Source: Desulfuromonadales bacterium
Lineage (GTDB): Bacteria; Desulfobacterota; Desulfuromonadia; Desulfuromonadales; BM103
Assembly: GCA_030145195.1 (NCBI GenBank)
Contig: JAQYVY010000022.1
Span: 1-57,035, forward strand
DNA: 57,035 nt
Reading direction: 5' to 3'
Position 1 is the first letter of the stretch; each line of letters begins with the position of its first letter. The notes below the pieces were generated by a model. It was not told where the DNA came from and did no database searches. It was given only the letters and a program-made list of their open reading frames with translations. Made by a program: the position numbers and the translations under genes. Of this stretch, positions 7,074 through 17,500 are shown in pieces.

Positions 7074-9026
7074 ATGTACGAACAGGTCTCCCACTCCCTA
7101 CTGAATGACATCCTCAACCAGATTCGGCCTGAAATCTCCGAGCAGGACCTGCGCCATTTCTATACCCGGCTGGGGGCTAATTTCTATGCCATCCATTCGC
7201 TGTTTGTGAAGCTCTATGGAGATCGCGACGATTTTGACCTGCAGGCACTGCGACTGGTCGAGACCATGGCGCAACAGTATATCAAGCGCCCCGAGACTCT
7301 CAGACAACTCGATCTGGAGAGGGAGAAAGACTACAACTGGTTTCTCAACCAGAAATGGGTCGGTATGGCCCTCTACTGCAACGGCTTCGCCGGGGATTTG
7401 CCTGGGTTGCAATCCCGGCTGAGTTATTTCCAGGAGCTGGGCATTAATCTCGTCCACGTCATGCCGATCATGCTGTGCCCCGAGGGGAGCAGCGACGGAG
7501 GCTACGCGGTCAGCGATTTTCGTGAGCTCGATCCCCAGGTTGGCACTCTGGACGATCTGCAAGCCCTCTCCGAGGAGATGCAGCAGCGTGACCTGCTGCT
7601 GGTGCTGGATGTTGTCGTCAACCACACCTCCAACAGCCATTACTGGGCGCAACAGGCCCGCGCCGGTGACACGACCTACCAGGATTATTACTACACCTTT
7701 GAGAATCGCAATGTCCCTGACATGTTCGAGCAGAGCATGCCGGAGGTCTTTCCGGAAACCTCGCCCGGAAATTTCACCTGGGACGAAGAGATGGGTCGCT
7801 GGGTTATGACGGTGTTCAACGACTACCAGTGGGATCTCAACTACAGCAACCCGGCGGTCTTCATCGAAATGCTCAATATCATCCTCTTCTGGGCCAACCG
7901 GGGTGCCGACATCCTACGGCTTGATGCGGTGGCGTTCTTGTGGAAAAAGATTGGCAGCACCTGTCAGAATGAACGCGAGGCACACCTGCTGTTGCAGCTG
8001 CTTAAAGACTGCTGCCAGGTGACAGCGCCGGGCGTGTTGTTTATTGCCGAGGCGATCGTTGCACCGGTCGAGGTCATCAAGTATTTCGGTGAAGATGCGG
8101 TGATCGCCAAGGAATGTGAAATCGCCTATAACGCGACCTTCATGGCGCTGATGTGGGACGCGGTCGCGACCAAGAATGCCCGTTTGTTGAACCAGGGGAT
8201 CAAGAACCTGCCGGTCAAGTTGGAGCGGGCAACCTGGCTGAATTACATCCGTTGCCACGACGATATTGGTCTCGGTTTTGACGATCGGGATATCCTGTTG
8301 TCAGATTACGAGCCGACCAGTCACCGCAAGTTTCTCATCGACTACTTCACCGGTCAGTTTGGTGATTCCCATGCCCGTGGCCTGCCGTTCGGTCAGAATG
8401 ACAAAACCGGTGACGCTCGCATCTCTGGCTCTCTGGCGTCTTTGGTCGGTCTGGAGTATGCCCTTGAAACCGAAGATGATCGGGGGGTTGATGATGCCAT
8501 CAAGCTCATCCTGCTACTGCATGGCATGATCATGTCCTTCGGCGGGATTCCGCTGCTTTACTACGGTGACGCCCTCGGGACCTTGAATGACGACTCTTTC
8601 CGCGATGACCCCCAAAAGCAGGGCGATACCCGCTGGGTGCATCGACCGGCAATCGACTGGGAAAAGGCAGCGCGCAGAAATACGTCCGGCACGGTCGAAT
8701 ACAAAATTTTCAGCGCCCTCAAAAAGATGATTTCAGTACGTAAAGAAGTTCACGTGTTCGCCGACTTCAACAACCGTGAACTCATTTCTGTTGAAAACCC
8801 GCACCTGTTCGTGTTCGGGCGTTATCACCTGAACAACCATCATGAGCAGGTGCTGGTGGTTGCCAACTTCGATAGCAAACCCCAATACCTCAATCTTCAG
8901 GATCTCGGCCCATGGGCTCCCCAATACGGAAAGTTGATCGATCTGTACAGTGGCGAGTGCCCCGACACCTTTAAAAAGAGCTTGGTCATTCCCGGCTTTG
9001 GTTTTTACTGGTTGTCAGGGTCTTAA
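7074..9026 (+). CDS. ams: Amylosucrase-like GH13 enzyme
   Basis: 650 residues, close to Neisseria amylosucrase (about 636). It transfers glucose from sucrose onto alpha-glucan and releases fructose, or hydrolyses sucrose. Visible are the N-terminal helical part, DVVVNHTS (region I), ILRLDAVAF with nucleophile D284, FIAEAIVAP with acid/base E326, and IRCHDDIG with H395-D396. These align closely with the D286, E328 and H392-D393 of the Neisseria enzyme. AAGGA precedes the ATG. As last gene of the operon it gives a route from sucrose back to glucan and fructose. A sucrose hydrolase activity cannot be excluded from sequence. Confidence 0.92.
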   Translation: MYEQVSHSLLNDILNQIRPEISEQDLRHFYTRLGANFYAIHSLFVKLYGDRDDFDLQALRLVETMAQQYIKRPETLRQLDLEREKDYNWFLNQKWVGMALYCNGFAGDLPGLQSRLSYFQELGINLVHVMPIMLCPEGSSDGGYAVSDFRELDPQVGTLDDLQALSEEMQQRDLLLVLDVVVNHTSNSHYWAQQARAGDTTYQDYYYTFENRNVPDMFEQSMPEVFPETSPGNFTWDEEMGRWVMTVFNDYQWDLNYSNPAVFIEMLNIILFWANRGADILRLDAVAFLWKKIGSTCQNEREAHLLLQLLKDCCQVTAPGVLFIAEAIVAPVEVIKYFGEDAVIAKECEIAYNATFMALMWDAVATKNARLLNQGIKNLPVKLERATWLNYIRCHDDIGLGFDDRDILLSDYEPTSHRKFLIDYFTGQFGDSHARGLPFGQNDKTGDARISGSLASLVGLEYALETEDDRGVDDAIKLILLLHGMIMSFGGIPLLYYGDALGTLNDDSFRDDPQKQGDTRWVHRPAIDWEKAARRNTSGTVEYKIFSALKKMISVRKEVHVFADFNNRELISVENPHLFVFGRYHLNNHHEQVLVVANFDSKPQYLNLQDLGPWAPQYGKLIDLYSGECPDTFKKSLVIPGFGFYWLSGS

Positions 9027-9744
9027 TGGGAATAGCAAGCAACCCTCTGGTCGCCGCGGTCTTTGGTCGTTAGAGAGGGTGGGGCGGTGTTTGTCTCACC
9101 CGCGAAAGCAGAACACTTCCTGATTTGTAAAAAACTTAAAGCCGTCACAACCTATGCTCACGCAGCAATGTGATTGGCACAACTGAAGATCGTGAGCCGA
9201 TCAAGCAACACTTTTTGGAGTATGTGAAGGGTTTTGTTGATAGTGTGTTGTGACCCAAGCCTTGAAAGCGCTTCAGCTAAATTTGCCCTGTAAGCGCTTT
9301 TTATTTTTTGGGTCAGGGGTAAGCCTTGCTTTTAAGCGCCCTTGATTCAGCCCATTCTGTTCCTCTCATCCCTTTGATTTTTCATAATTCTTCAGCAGGG
9401 GATAAATCCCTCAGTTCCTCGCATAATATATCCCACTATACGTAACGTCGCATAATATATATTATGTAAACTTTGATAAGGTGAAAATACTTGGGGCTGA
9501 AAGGCGTGAATGAAGCAACCAGCGGGGTCCGTGATGCCTCTCTTGCCACATGGACCCATAACGACAAAAAAGACCCACCGTTGGTCCATACTTTCGGCCA
9601 TTTCTGAAAAAGAAAACGTCTTACAGAGCAAATATGGAAGCCATGCTTTTCCGAGGGGATCGTCTCCTGCGAAAAAGCATGGCCTGCGGTGGAAGAAAAG
9701 TTCGGTTGACCTTAACGACACCAAACACAATCTTGGTGATACAT
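9027..9744. other. Gene-poor 0.7-kb stretch with hairpins and a possible C-terminal remnant
   Basis: No convincing gene. A short plus-strand frame at 9170-9253 ends in REPIKQHFLEYVKGFVDSVL then stop, which has a coding look and could be the tail of a lost gene. A 14-bp hairpin with one mismatch (9640-9653 with 9670-9683; GCCATGCTTTT / AAAAAGCATGGC) has a second nested arm pair. A weaker stem at 9042-9048/9074-9080 follows the amylosucrase gene. ORFs of about 90-110 codons on both strands overlap each other and carry no recognisable features. Confidence 0.5.
9265..9309 (+). terminator. Terminator-like hairpin downstream of the sucrose operon
   Basis: AAAGCGCTT (9265-9273) pairs with AAGCGCTTT (9292-9300), followed by a T-rich tail. 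An outer pair TGACCCA / TGGGTCA encloses the whole structure, extending it to about 9250-9314. Confidence 0.7.
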
Positions 9745-11025
9745 CTACTTGTTGTTACGACCTAGGCGCTGACCAAAGTTAACTTTACCCTGTTGTTGAT
9801 CAAGAACTTCCTGGACCTCGGTATCTTTGCCGTTACTCCAATCTCTTTTCTGAGCAGAGACTTGCTTGCCATGATTGCTTGCTTCCTCGCCAGACGAATC
9901 TTCTGATCCATCCTCTGTCACAACATCAACTTCACTGCGGGCCTTTTGTTTGGCCACAGCCTTCTGATCTTTGCGTGACCGAGGGTCTGTTTTGACCTTC
10001 TGCTGCCTTGCAGGATCTTTTGAAATCACTTCTGGGTCCTGCATTCTTTGGTTTTTAATAACTTCTTGGCGCTCAGTCGTGACCTGTGGTTGTTGCCTCT
10101 TGCGATTGGGTTTGACTGGCTGTGGCCCAACCTTGATGCGTGTCCGGTCTTTTATGTCTAACGAATGCTTATTCTGTCGTTGCGGTGCGGCATCCCGGTA
10201 AACCGCGACCTTCTGCCTGGCCTGTCGCGGCTGCGAAGCGACAACTTGCTGCTGGCTCTGTCGCACGGAAACCTGCTGAGTCACACGGTTCGGCTGAGAC
10301 TGGGCTTTGACAACTTTTTTGCTCTTAGGCTGTTCAACTCTGACCTGCTGGACATGAGACTTGCCGCTCTGCTTGACCGTAACGATTGTGTCCTGGCTTT
10401 TATATTGCTGTTTCTGCGGCTGTTTATGAACTATAACCTTGGTGTCTTGAAGTGGTCTGGCAACGTGCTTATGTTTGCTGTAACCAGGGACCGGGACTGC
10501 ATGAATTCTCAAGTGAGAATCTTTGAAATCATAGTTACCACCAGCCGCAATTTTGCTATATCGCCGCCCTACTTCCCAGCTTTGATCAAGATTGTAACTG
10601 ATTGAACTGTGCAATCTGTTACAGCTCAAATCAATATCAAAGTGTAAATTATTGTTCGTATAATGAGCGTAAAGGTTTGTTTTCAAACCTCTTTTGTCAT
10701 GAACTGGGAATCTGACGAGGTCACCGTCGGCGATCCTGATCGTGACCGACTGATTACTATAACGATAGGTGCTTGCATAGACCTGCCCTGGATATAGGGT
10801 GACCTCAATCAGATCACCGTACCGGCGCTCTTCACCTCTATAAATAGCCTTGACGCGCTCCCGATGATTATAGGGCGCAGGAGCGCGGTAACTGTTCTGG
10901 TGCTGAACATAGACTGTTGATGCTTGTGGATACGACTGGCTGTACGAACCGTGGTAGGCGACTGGTGCGCAAGCAGCGAGAAGAGTAAGCAGGATGATTG
11001 AGCTGTAACTGAGCAGTCTTTTCAT
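9745..11025 (-). CDS. Q/K/R-rich lipoprotein of unknown function
   Basis: 426 residues starting after an AGGAGG ribosome-binding site. The N-terminus MKRLLSYSSIILLTLLAACA has a lipobox (LAAC, lipidated C19), so export and lipid anchoring are expected. Residues about 55-185 form a compact, Tyr/His-rich region (RYGDLIEVTLYPGQVYAST, HYTNNNLHFDIDL). Residues about 190-360 are low-complexity, dominated by Gln, Lys, Arg and Val, strongly basic and probably disordered. The tail is more acidic around SEVDVVTEDGSEDSSGEEA. I recognise no family. A near-perfect palindrome lies about 105-140 nt upstream of its start. Confidence 0.75.
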   Translation of the reverse strand: MKRLLSYSSIILLTLLAACAPVAYHGSYSQSYPQASTVYVQHQNSYRAPAPYNHRERVKAIYRGEERRYGDLIEVTLYPGQVYASTYRYSNQSVTIRIADGDLVRFPVHDKRGLKTNLYAHYTNNNLHFDIDLSCNRLHSSISYNLDQSWEVGRRYSKIAAGGNYDFKDSHLRIHAVPVPGYSKHKHVARPLQDTKVIVHKQPQKQQYKSQDTIVTVKQSGKSHVQQVRVEQPKSKKVVKAQSQPNRVTQQVSVRQSQQQVVASQPRQARQKVAVYRDAAPQRQNKHSLDIKDRTRIKVGPQPVKPNRKRQQPQVTTERQEVIKNQRMQDPEVISKDPARQQKVKTDPRSRKDQKAVAKQKARSEVDVVTEDGSEDSSGEEASNHGKQVSAQKRDWSNGKDTEVQEVLDQQQGKVNFGQRLGRNNK

Positions 11026-11128
11026 GACGTCCTCCTGACGGGCTGTTCGCAGATTGAAACGACCGTTTGAATTTAACTTACGTCTTCAAAGTGGAACTGT
11101 CATCGGACATCGGGGCTTAAGTCGATAG

Positions 11129-11162
11129 ATGTCTACGAATGTCTACCTACATTTGTAGACAT
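11129..11162. promoter_or_regulatory. 14-bp inverted repeat upstream of the lipoprotein gene
   Basis: ATGTCTACGAATGT (11129-11142) and ACATTTGTAGACAT (11149-11162) are complementary at 13 of 14 positions with a 6-nt spacer. It has no T tract and sits 104-137 nt upstream of a divergent start codon, which suits an operator better than a terminator. The binding protein is unknown. Confidence 0.5.
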
Positions 11163-11248
11163 AAGTGTATGTAATTATAGGTATAATAAATAATATTGCC
11201 TTGAGATGCTTTTCTCTGGAAATTTGTATTTAGGTTAAGATCAGAACC

Positions 11249-11302
11249 GGCGGGTCGCGTCCCGCCAAGACGCCTTACTTTTTTCAACGCCAAAAAAGTA
11301 AG
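11249..11302. repeat. Double hairpin (GGCGGG/CCCGCC and CTTACTTTTTT/AAAAAAGTAAG)
   Basis: A 6-bp GC stem (11249-11254/11261-11266) is followed by a perfect 11-bp stem (11274-11284/11292-11302) with a 7-nt loop. Similar CTTACTTTTTT...AAAAAAGTAAG units are scattered in many proteobacterial genomes, from general knowledge. The remaining 11026-11587 interval holds no gene that I can support. Confidence 0.6.
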
Positions 11303-11508
11303 CAAAAAGGCTGTCTCCTAGCGGAGGGCATATCACCTTTCGTGTCTACAACACCGGCGGATCAAATGATTTGTATAGTGCTGCGTGGCTTCAGGGTTGG
11401 GGCCTATGTATTGCGGCCCCTATTTGCATATCACGTTGACGGTTAGATGGAGGTGAGGTTCAAGATAAATGTTTTGCAATTCAAGAAGAACAAACCAAGC
11501 AACCTCTC

Positions 11509-11553
11509 GTTTCTTTGGTTTCTCTTTGCGACCTCTGCGCCTTTGCGTTAAAC
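11509..11553. repeat. Degenerate CTTTGCG periodic repeat
   Basis: Successive near-copies of an 8-10-nt word (TTTCTTTGG, TTTCTCTTTGCG, CCTCTGCG, CCTTTGCG, then TTAAAC). It is the same motif family as at 39946-39975 and 55704-55736. Confidence 0.6.
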
Positions 11554-11587
11554 AATTGCTCCTTAGGATGTAAATAGGGCGACTGTA

Positions 11588-13729
11588 TCAACCAATCCCA
11601 GCGAGTTCCAGGCGATTTCCCCAACGCTCCTTGAGCACCAGCAACAGCTCTTGATTGCGGGCAAAATCTTCACTGTCTGCATAAGCAAAAGCATCCTGCC
11701 GAGCGGACTCGAGGATTCGGCCATCACGCAGGATGTTGGCAATCCGGAAATCAGGCAGGCCGCTCTGGCGGGTACCAAGAAACTCTCCCGGCCCACGAAT
11801 TTCCAGATCGGCCTCGGCGATTCTGAAGCCGTCGGTGGTGCTGGCCATAACTTCCAGTCTTTTTTGTCCGTCAGCACTGCATTTGAATGATTTTAAGAGG
11901 ACACAAGTGCCGCCTGCGTCGCCGCGCCCTACCCGACCACGCAGTTGGTGCAGCTGCGCCAAGCCGAAGCGTTCGGCGTGCTCGACCACCATCACCGATG
12001 CGTTGGGAATATCAATCCCGACCTCAATCACGGTCGTTGAGACCAGGATGTCCAGCTCTTGTTGTTTGAACCGGTTCATGATGGCTTCTTTCTCAGCGGC
12101 GCTCATACGGCCATGCAGCAGACCGATATTAGCTTCGGGAAAGACGTCATTCTTTAACTGCTCTGCGCCTTCGGTCGCCGCAAGCAAGTCACTCTTCTCT
12201 GACTCTTCTATCAACGGATAAACAACAAAGATCTGATGACCCTGTTTAATTTCTAGCCGCATCAGATCGTAGGCTCGACTGCGCTGTGATTCGGAAATCA
12301 CGCGGGTTGTGACCGGAGTTCTGCCGGGCGGCATTTCGTCGATGACAGAAAGCGCCAGATCGCCATAAACGGTTAAAGAGAGCGTGCGCGGGATCGGCGT
12401 TGCGGTCATCACCAGAATATGTGGGTGGCTGCCTTTTTCGCGTAACACCGCACGTTGTCTGACACCGAAACGGTGCTGTTCATCGATGATGCCAAGACCG
12501 AGTCGCTTGAACTCAACCCCTTCCTGCAAAACTGCGTGGGTGCCGACCACCAGATGCACCTGCCCGGACTTGAGTTCTTCCAGGATATGACGTTTTTCCG
12601 CTACCGGCATTTTACCGCGCAACAACACGGTCTTAAGGCCGAGACTTTCGAACCAAGGGTGAAATTGCTGATAATGTTGTTCGGCGAGAATTTCGGTCGG
12701 CGCAACGATCGCCACCTGGGTGTCATTCTCAATCGCCACCAGCGCGGTCATTAAGGCAACAATGGTTTTGCCACAGCCGACATCGCCCTGAATCAGTCGA
12801 TGCATCGGATGCGGGGCCATCAGGTCCTGCTTGATCTCGCCAAGAACCCGGCGTTGAGCTTCGGTCAGTCGGTAAGGCAGCATCGCGGCTAACGGTTTGG
12901 TGTATTTATGGGTCACAGCAAAAGGAATACCCGCTTCTAACACCACCCCTCGGCGCTTGAGGGCTAAGCCAAGTTCGAGGAAAAAGAACTCATCATAGAC
13001 CAGGGAACGGTGCGCAGCGTCTTGACCGCGCTCAAACTGCTCGATGCTGGCCTCGTTGTCGGGCCAATGCACCTGTTGCAGCGCCTCAGCTAACGGCAGC
13101 AGTTTGTGCCTGGTCAGGAGTTCTGCGGGCAGCATGGTTGTGACATGCAAAGCGAACAAGTCGACCGCCTGTTTCCAGATTTTGCGGGCGGCGTATTGGG
13201 TGAGGCCTTCAGTGAGGGGGTAAACAGGCAGGATCCGGCCAAACGCCAGCGGATCGGCGCTCTTGAAATCATCCAGGGACTGACCATCGGCGAGGAACTC
13301 GGCTTCGGGATGATGAACCTCCCGGATCGGACCGTAGCGCTTCACTTCACCGATAAAGACCGCCCGTCGTCCAATCTTAAAGCGCTTCTCCATCCAGTCT
13401 TTACGATAATGGAACCACTTGAGGGCGACGTGACCGGAGCCATCACTGACAACAACTTCAAACATTTTGCGCCGGGCACGCGCAGTGACGGTTTCGCCGC
13501 AGGTAATGATTTCACCTGTGAAAACCTCGTGCAGATTCTCACGCAAAAAGGCTATCTTTCTGAATTCACGACGATCTTCGTAGCGGTGAGGGAGAGTGTA
13601 GAGGAGATCTTCAACGGTCAAGATGTTGAGTCTGGTGAGTTTTTCGGCGACGCGCGGCCCCACCCCTTTCAGTTGCAAAACAGGGGTGGCCAGTAATTGA
13701 CGGGACTGGTCGATGCGCTCTGGTGTCAT
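11588..13729 (-). CDS. recG: ATP-dependent DNA helicase RecG
   Basis: 713 residues, slightly longer than E. coli RecG (693). It remodels stalled replication forks and branch-migrates Holliday junctions. An N-terminal wedge/OB region (LKGVGPRVAEKL, then LPHRYEDRR) precedes the helicase motor: Walker A GDVGCGKTIVALMTAL, DEQH box in GIIDEQHRFGVRQR, VMTATPIPRTL, and motif VI QLRGRVGRGD. The Walker A carries Cys where Ser is usual. It is the last gene of a minus-strand run after greA and a DUF1858 gene, with 57 nt between the DUF1858 stop and this start. Confidence 0.96.
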   Translation of the reverse strand: MTPERIDQSRQLLATPVLQLKGVGPRVAEKLTRLNILTVEDLLYTLPHRYEDRREFRKIAFLRENLHEVFTGEIITCGETVTARARRKMFEVVVSDGSGHVALKWFHYRKDWMEKRFKIGRRAVFIGEVKRYGPIREVHHPEAEFLADGQSLDDFKSADPLAFGRILPVYPLTEGLTQYAARKIWKQAVDLFALHVTTMLPAELLTRHKLLPLAEALQQVHWPDNEASIEQFERGQDAAHRSLVYDEFFFLELGLALKRRGVVLEAGIPFAVTHKYTKPLAAMLPYRLTEAQRRVLGEIKQDLMAPHPMHRLIQGDVGCGKTIVALMTALVAIENDTQVAIVAPTEILAEQHYQQFHPWFESLGLKTVLLRGKMPVAEKRHILEELKSGQVHLVVGTHAVLQEGVEFKRLGLGIIDEQHRFGVRQRAVLREKGSHPHILVMTATPIPRTLSLTVYGDLALSVIDEMPPGRTPVTTRVISESQRSRAYDLMRLEIKQGHQIFVVYPLIEESEKSDLLAATEGAEQLKNDVFPEANIGLLHGRMSAAEKEAIMNRFKQQELDILVSTTVIEVGIDIPNASVMVVEHAERFGLAQLHQLRGRVGRGDAGGTCVLLKSFKCSADGQKRLEVMASTTDGFRIAEADLEIRGPGEFLGTRQSGLPDFRIANILRDGRILESARQDAFAYADSEDFARNQELLLVLKERWGNRLELAGIG

Positions 13730-13786
13730 CTTCCCTACCCTGCGGAATCAGGCCGCATCATGCCAGAGGTTAAGCTGTTGTCTGGG

Positions 13787-13981
13787 TTACGAAATTTTAT
13801 TCAAGGCTTCCAGCAAAACCTCGACATCAAGGCCGTGTGCCATCGCACCTTGCTCCAGAGTCTCGTTCTGCGCGCCCATACAACCGACGCAACCGAGGTT
13901 AAAGGAGCCCAGGACAGCGGCAACTTGGGAACTCGTCCGTAAAGCTTCATGAAAAGTCATATCTTTATTAAATTTAGCCAT
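13787..13981 (-). CDS. DUF1858 mini-protein with CxxC motif
   Basis: 64 residues. It matches the DUF1858 pattern: a short helical N-terminus (MTFHEALRTSSQVAAVLGSF), a CVGC motif around residues 31-34, then an AHGLDVEVLLEALN helix. Such proteins are thought to bind a redox cofactor or metal through the CxxC, but their role is not established. It lies 11 nt downstream of greA and upstream of recG, so it is probably co-transcribed. A second member of the family is at 39625-39813. Confidence 0.85.
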   Translation of the reverse strand: MAKFNKDMTFHEALRTSSQVAAVLGSFNLGCVGCMGAQNETLEQGAMAHGLDVEVLLEALNKIS

Positions 13982-13992
13982 CAGAACAACTC

Positions 13993-14469
13993 CTATATAT
14001 AGTCAATCTCGATAATTTCGTAAACACGGATTCCTGATGGTACCTTGATATGAACCTCATCGTCAACTCGATGACCGATCAGAGCCTTGGCAACCGGGCT
14101 ATTAATAGAGATAAGCCCTTGCTTGATATTCGCCTCGTCTTGACCAACGATACGGTAAACCACTTCAGTTTCCGTCTCGACATCAAAGATTTTGACCGTC
14201 GCGCCAAAAATAATTCTATCGGTACTAACCTCTGTTACATCAATAACTTGCGCGCGCGCCAGTTTGCCGTTGATCTCAGAGATACGCCCTTCAACAAAGC
14301 CTTGACGCTCTTTAGCCGCATCATACTCAGCATTTTCCGAAAGGTCGCCATGCGCGCGAGCCTCGGCAATATCCTGAATAACCTTTGGACGCTCAATCCG
14401 AATCAGGTGCTTCAACTCTTCCTGAATGGTTCGGTGTCCCTCGGGAGTCATGGGTACAGTTTCTGACAT
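13993..14469 (-). CDS. greA: Transcription elongation factor GreA
   Basis: 158 residues, the standard length. GreA stimulates transcript cleavage by backtracked RNA polymerase. The N-terminal coiled coil (about 10-75) contains [22 protein letters not shown], whose tip acidic residues (D and E of [10 protein letters not shown]) insert into the polymerase secondary channel. The C-terminal FKBP-like domain ends [26 protein letters not shown] precedes the ATG. A terminator separates it from carB upstream, so it probably also has its own promoter. Confidence 0.96.
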   Translation of the reverse strand: MSETVPMTPEGHRTIQEELKHLIRIERPKVIQDIAEARAHGDLSENAEYDAAKERQGFVEGRISEINGKLARAQVIDVTEVSTDRIIFGATVKIFDVETETEVVYRIVGQDEANIKQGLISINSPVAKALIGHRVDDEVHIKVPSGIRVYEIIEIDYI

Positions 14470-14489
14470 AACAGTTTCTTCCTTGCTTA

Positions 14490-14527
14490 TTAATAAAATT
14501 GTTCGGGCAGGAGAACCTGCCCGAACA
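14490..14527 (-). terminator. Terminator after the distal carB
   Basis: Perfect 12-bp stem (TGTTCGGGCAGG at 14500-14511 with CCTGCCCGAACA at 14516-14527) and tetraloop. Read on the minus strand it is followed by ATTTTATTA. It should end most pyr/car transcripts before greA. Confidence 0.8.
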
Positions 14528-14562
14528 TATGTACTTCAAGATAAATTTATAAATTTTATCAT

Positions 14563-17500
14563 CTACGAGTTGTTTGGATAATACTCCTGAAGCGGCGTAA
14601 CGTCAAGACTTTCCCTTTTCATGGCAAGGATGCCGTCAGTCACAGCCACAATTCCGGCCACCGTTGTAAAGTAAGCGACGTTATACATCAGGGCGGTGCG
14701 GCGGATGGAAAATGAGTCCATGACCGACTGAGTTCCAAAAGTGGTATTGAACACCAAGGTCACCTGATTGCTCTTGATGGCGTCGACACAGTGCGGTCGT
14801 CCTTCCTTGACCTTGTTGATCGGTTTTGCCGAAATGCCGTGTTCCCCCAGGAATGAAGCCGTCCCGGCGGTGGCAACGATACTAAAACCTGCCTCGATCA
14901 ATTTGCGCACGGGAGCGACAATCTCCGCTTTATCTTCCTCTTTGACGCTGACAAAGACCTCTCCTGAGGTTGGCAAGATAACATTTGCCCCAAGTTGTGC
15001 TTTGGCAAAAGCTTTACCGAACTCGACATCGATGCCCATGACCTCGCCAGTCGACTTCATCTCCGGTCCCAGCAAGGTATCAACTCCGGGGAACTTGGTG
15101 AAGGGGAAAACCGACTCCTTGACCGAGATGTGTTTTGGCACAATCTCCTCTTCAACGCCCAATTCTTTAAGGCTCTTGCCAGCCATCACCCGGGCCGCGA
15201 TCTTGGCCAGCGGCCTGCCGGTGGCCTTGGAGACAAACGGCGCCGTTCGACTGGCCCGCGGATTGACTTCAATCAGGTACACCTCGTCATTTTTGACCGC
15301 GAACTGGATATTCATCAAGCCCGAAACTTCGAGCTCCAGGGCCAGGGCGATGGTCTGTCGACGGATTTCATCAACAATCTGCGGCGTTAGCGAATATGGC
15401 GGCAAGGAACAGGCTGAGTCTCCAGAGTGAATTCCCGCCTCTTCGATATGCTGCATGATCCCACCGATAACCACCTGCTTTCGGTCCGACAGGGCATCCA
15501 CATCAACCTCAATCGCATGATCAAGGAACTTGTCGATAAGAATCGGGTGGTCGGGTGAGGCCTCGACCGCGTATTGCATGTAGTTGCGCAAATGCTCGAC
15601 ATCGTAAACGATCTCCATCGCACGGCCGCCCAGAACATAGCTTGGACGCACCACCACCGGGTAGCCGATTCGTGCAGCGATCTTTTCCGACTCCTTAATG
15701 GAGCGGGCGATGCCGTTCTCCGGTTGCTTCAAATCAAGTTTATTGAGCAGTGCCTTGAAGCGCTCGCGGTCTTCGGCGCGGTCGATCGCGTCGGGAGAGG
15801 TGCCGATGATTGGTACTCCCGCTTTTTCCAGGGCCACTGCCAGCTTGAGCGGGGTCTGGCCGCCGAACTGGACGATGACGCCGTAAGGTTGCTCGACGTG
15901 AACGATTTCTAGCACATCTTCCAGAGTAAGCGGCTCGAAATAAAGTCGGTCGGAGGTGTCATAGTCGGTTGAAACCGTCTCCGGGTTGCAGTTGACCATG
16001 ATCGTCTCATAACCATCTTCGGCGAGAGCAAATACACCATGTACGCAGCAATAATCGAATTCGATCCCCTGCCCGATCCGGTTAGGGCCACCGCCAAGAA
16101 TGATGATTTTTTTGCGATCTGTCGGCGTGGCCTCGCACTCTTCTTCGTAGGTGGAATAAAGGTACGGCGTGTACGCCTCAAATTCGGCGCCGCAGGTATC
16201 CACCCGCTTGTAAACCGGACGGATGTTGAGCTGATGGCGTAGCTCACGGACGCGTTCATCGCGCGTGCCCCACAACATGGCCAGTCGCTGATCGGAGAAA
16301 CCCAGCTCTTTGGCTTCACGTAACAAGTCCTGAAAGACTTCGCCGGTGGGTTGGTCAAGCAGGCTGGTCGCTCTGACTAAGCGATCTTCCATGGCGATGA
16401 TCTGGGAGATCTTGTGCAAAAACCAGGGGTCAATCCAGGTCAACTCGTAAATTCGGTCGATAGAAAAGCCTGCGCGCATGGCATCAGCCAGATACCAGAG
16501 TCGTTCCCAGTTTGGAATCCGCAGCTTGCTCTCCAGGATCGCGAGCTCGGAGTCAGTCAATGCGCGACGTTGTTCACACGGCTCTTCAAAGAAGCGACTT
16601 TCGAAACCGCAACTGCCGATCTCAAGCGAGCGCATCGCCTTCTGTAGGCTCTCCTTGAACGTCCGACCGATCGACATCGCTTCGCCGACTGATTTCATCT
16701 GGGTCGTTAAGGTCGCATCGGCCTGAGGGAATTTTTCAAAGGTGAAACGCGGCATCTTAGTCACCACGTAGTCGATGGTCGGTTCGAATGACGCATAGGT
16801 CTCACGGGTGATGTCGTTGCGGATCTCATCCAGGGTGTAGCCGACCGAGAGTTTGGCAGCGATCTTGGCAATCGGGAAACCCGTAGCTTTAGAGGCCAGC
16901 GCCGAAGAACGCGACACTCGCGGGTTCATCTCAATTACGACCATGCGACCGTCTTTGGGATTGATCCCGAACTGGATGTTTGAGCCACCGGTTTCAACGC
17001 CGATCTCACGGATAATGCGGATCGAGGCGTCACGCAGCAGCTGATACTCTTTGTCGGTGAGCGTCTGTGCCGGAGCGACGGTGATTGAATCTCCGGTATG
17101 AACCCCCATCGCATCCATATTTTCAATTGAGCAGATGATGACCACGTTGTCAGCCGTGTCACGCATGACCTCGAGTTCGAATTCTTTCCAGCCGATCACC
17201 GATTCCTCGACCAGAACCTCGTCGGTTGGCGAAGCGTCGATGCCAGCAATCGCCATCGTTTCGTACTCTTCGAGATTGTAGGCGATGCCACCACCGGTGC
17301 CGCCAAGGGTAAACGATGGCCGGATGATCACCGGGAAACCAATATACTCGAGAATATCCATCGCTTCCTGGCGATTATGTGCCAGGCCGGAGCGCGGCAC
17401 CGCGATGCCGATATTTTCCATCGCCTTCTTAAACAGGGTCCGATCTTCGGCCTTCTCAATCGCAGGCAGTTTAGCGCCGATGAGTTCGACGCCGAACTTT

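Noticed and set aside
9392-9782. Overlapping 112- and 90-codon frames on opposite strands
   Set aside because: Neither has a convincing ribosome-binding site or recognisable sequence; a hairpin covers part of both.
13106-13696. A 196-codon frame antisense to recG
   Set aside because: It lies wholly within recG, whose N-terminal domain is well matched; no motif or independent signals.
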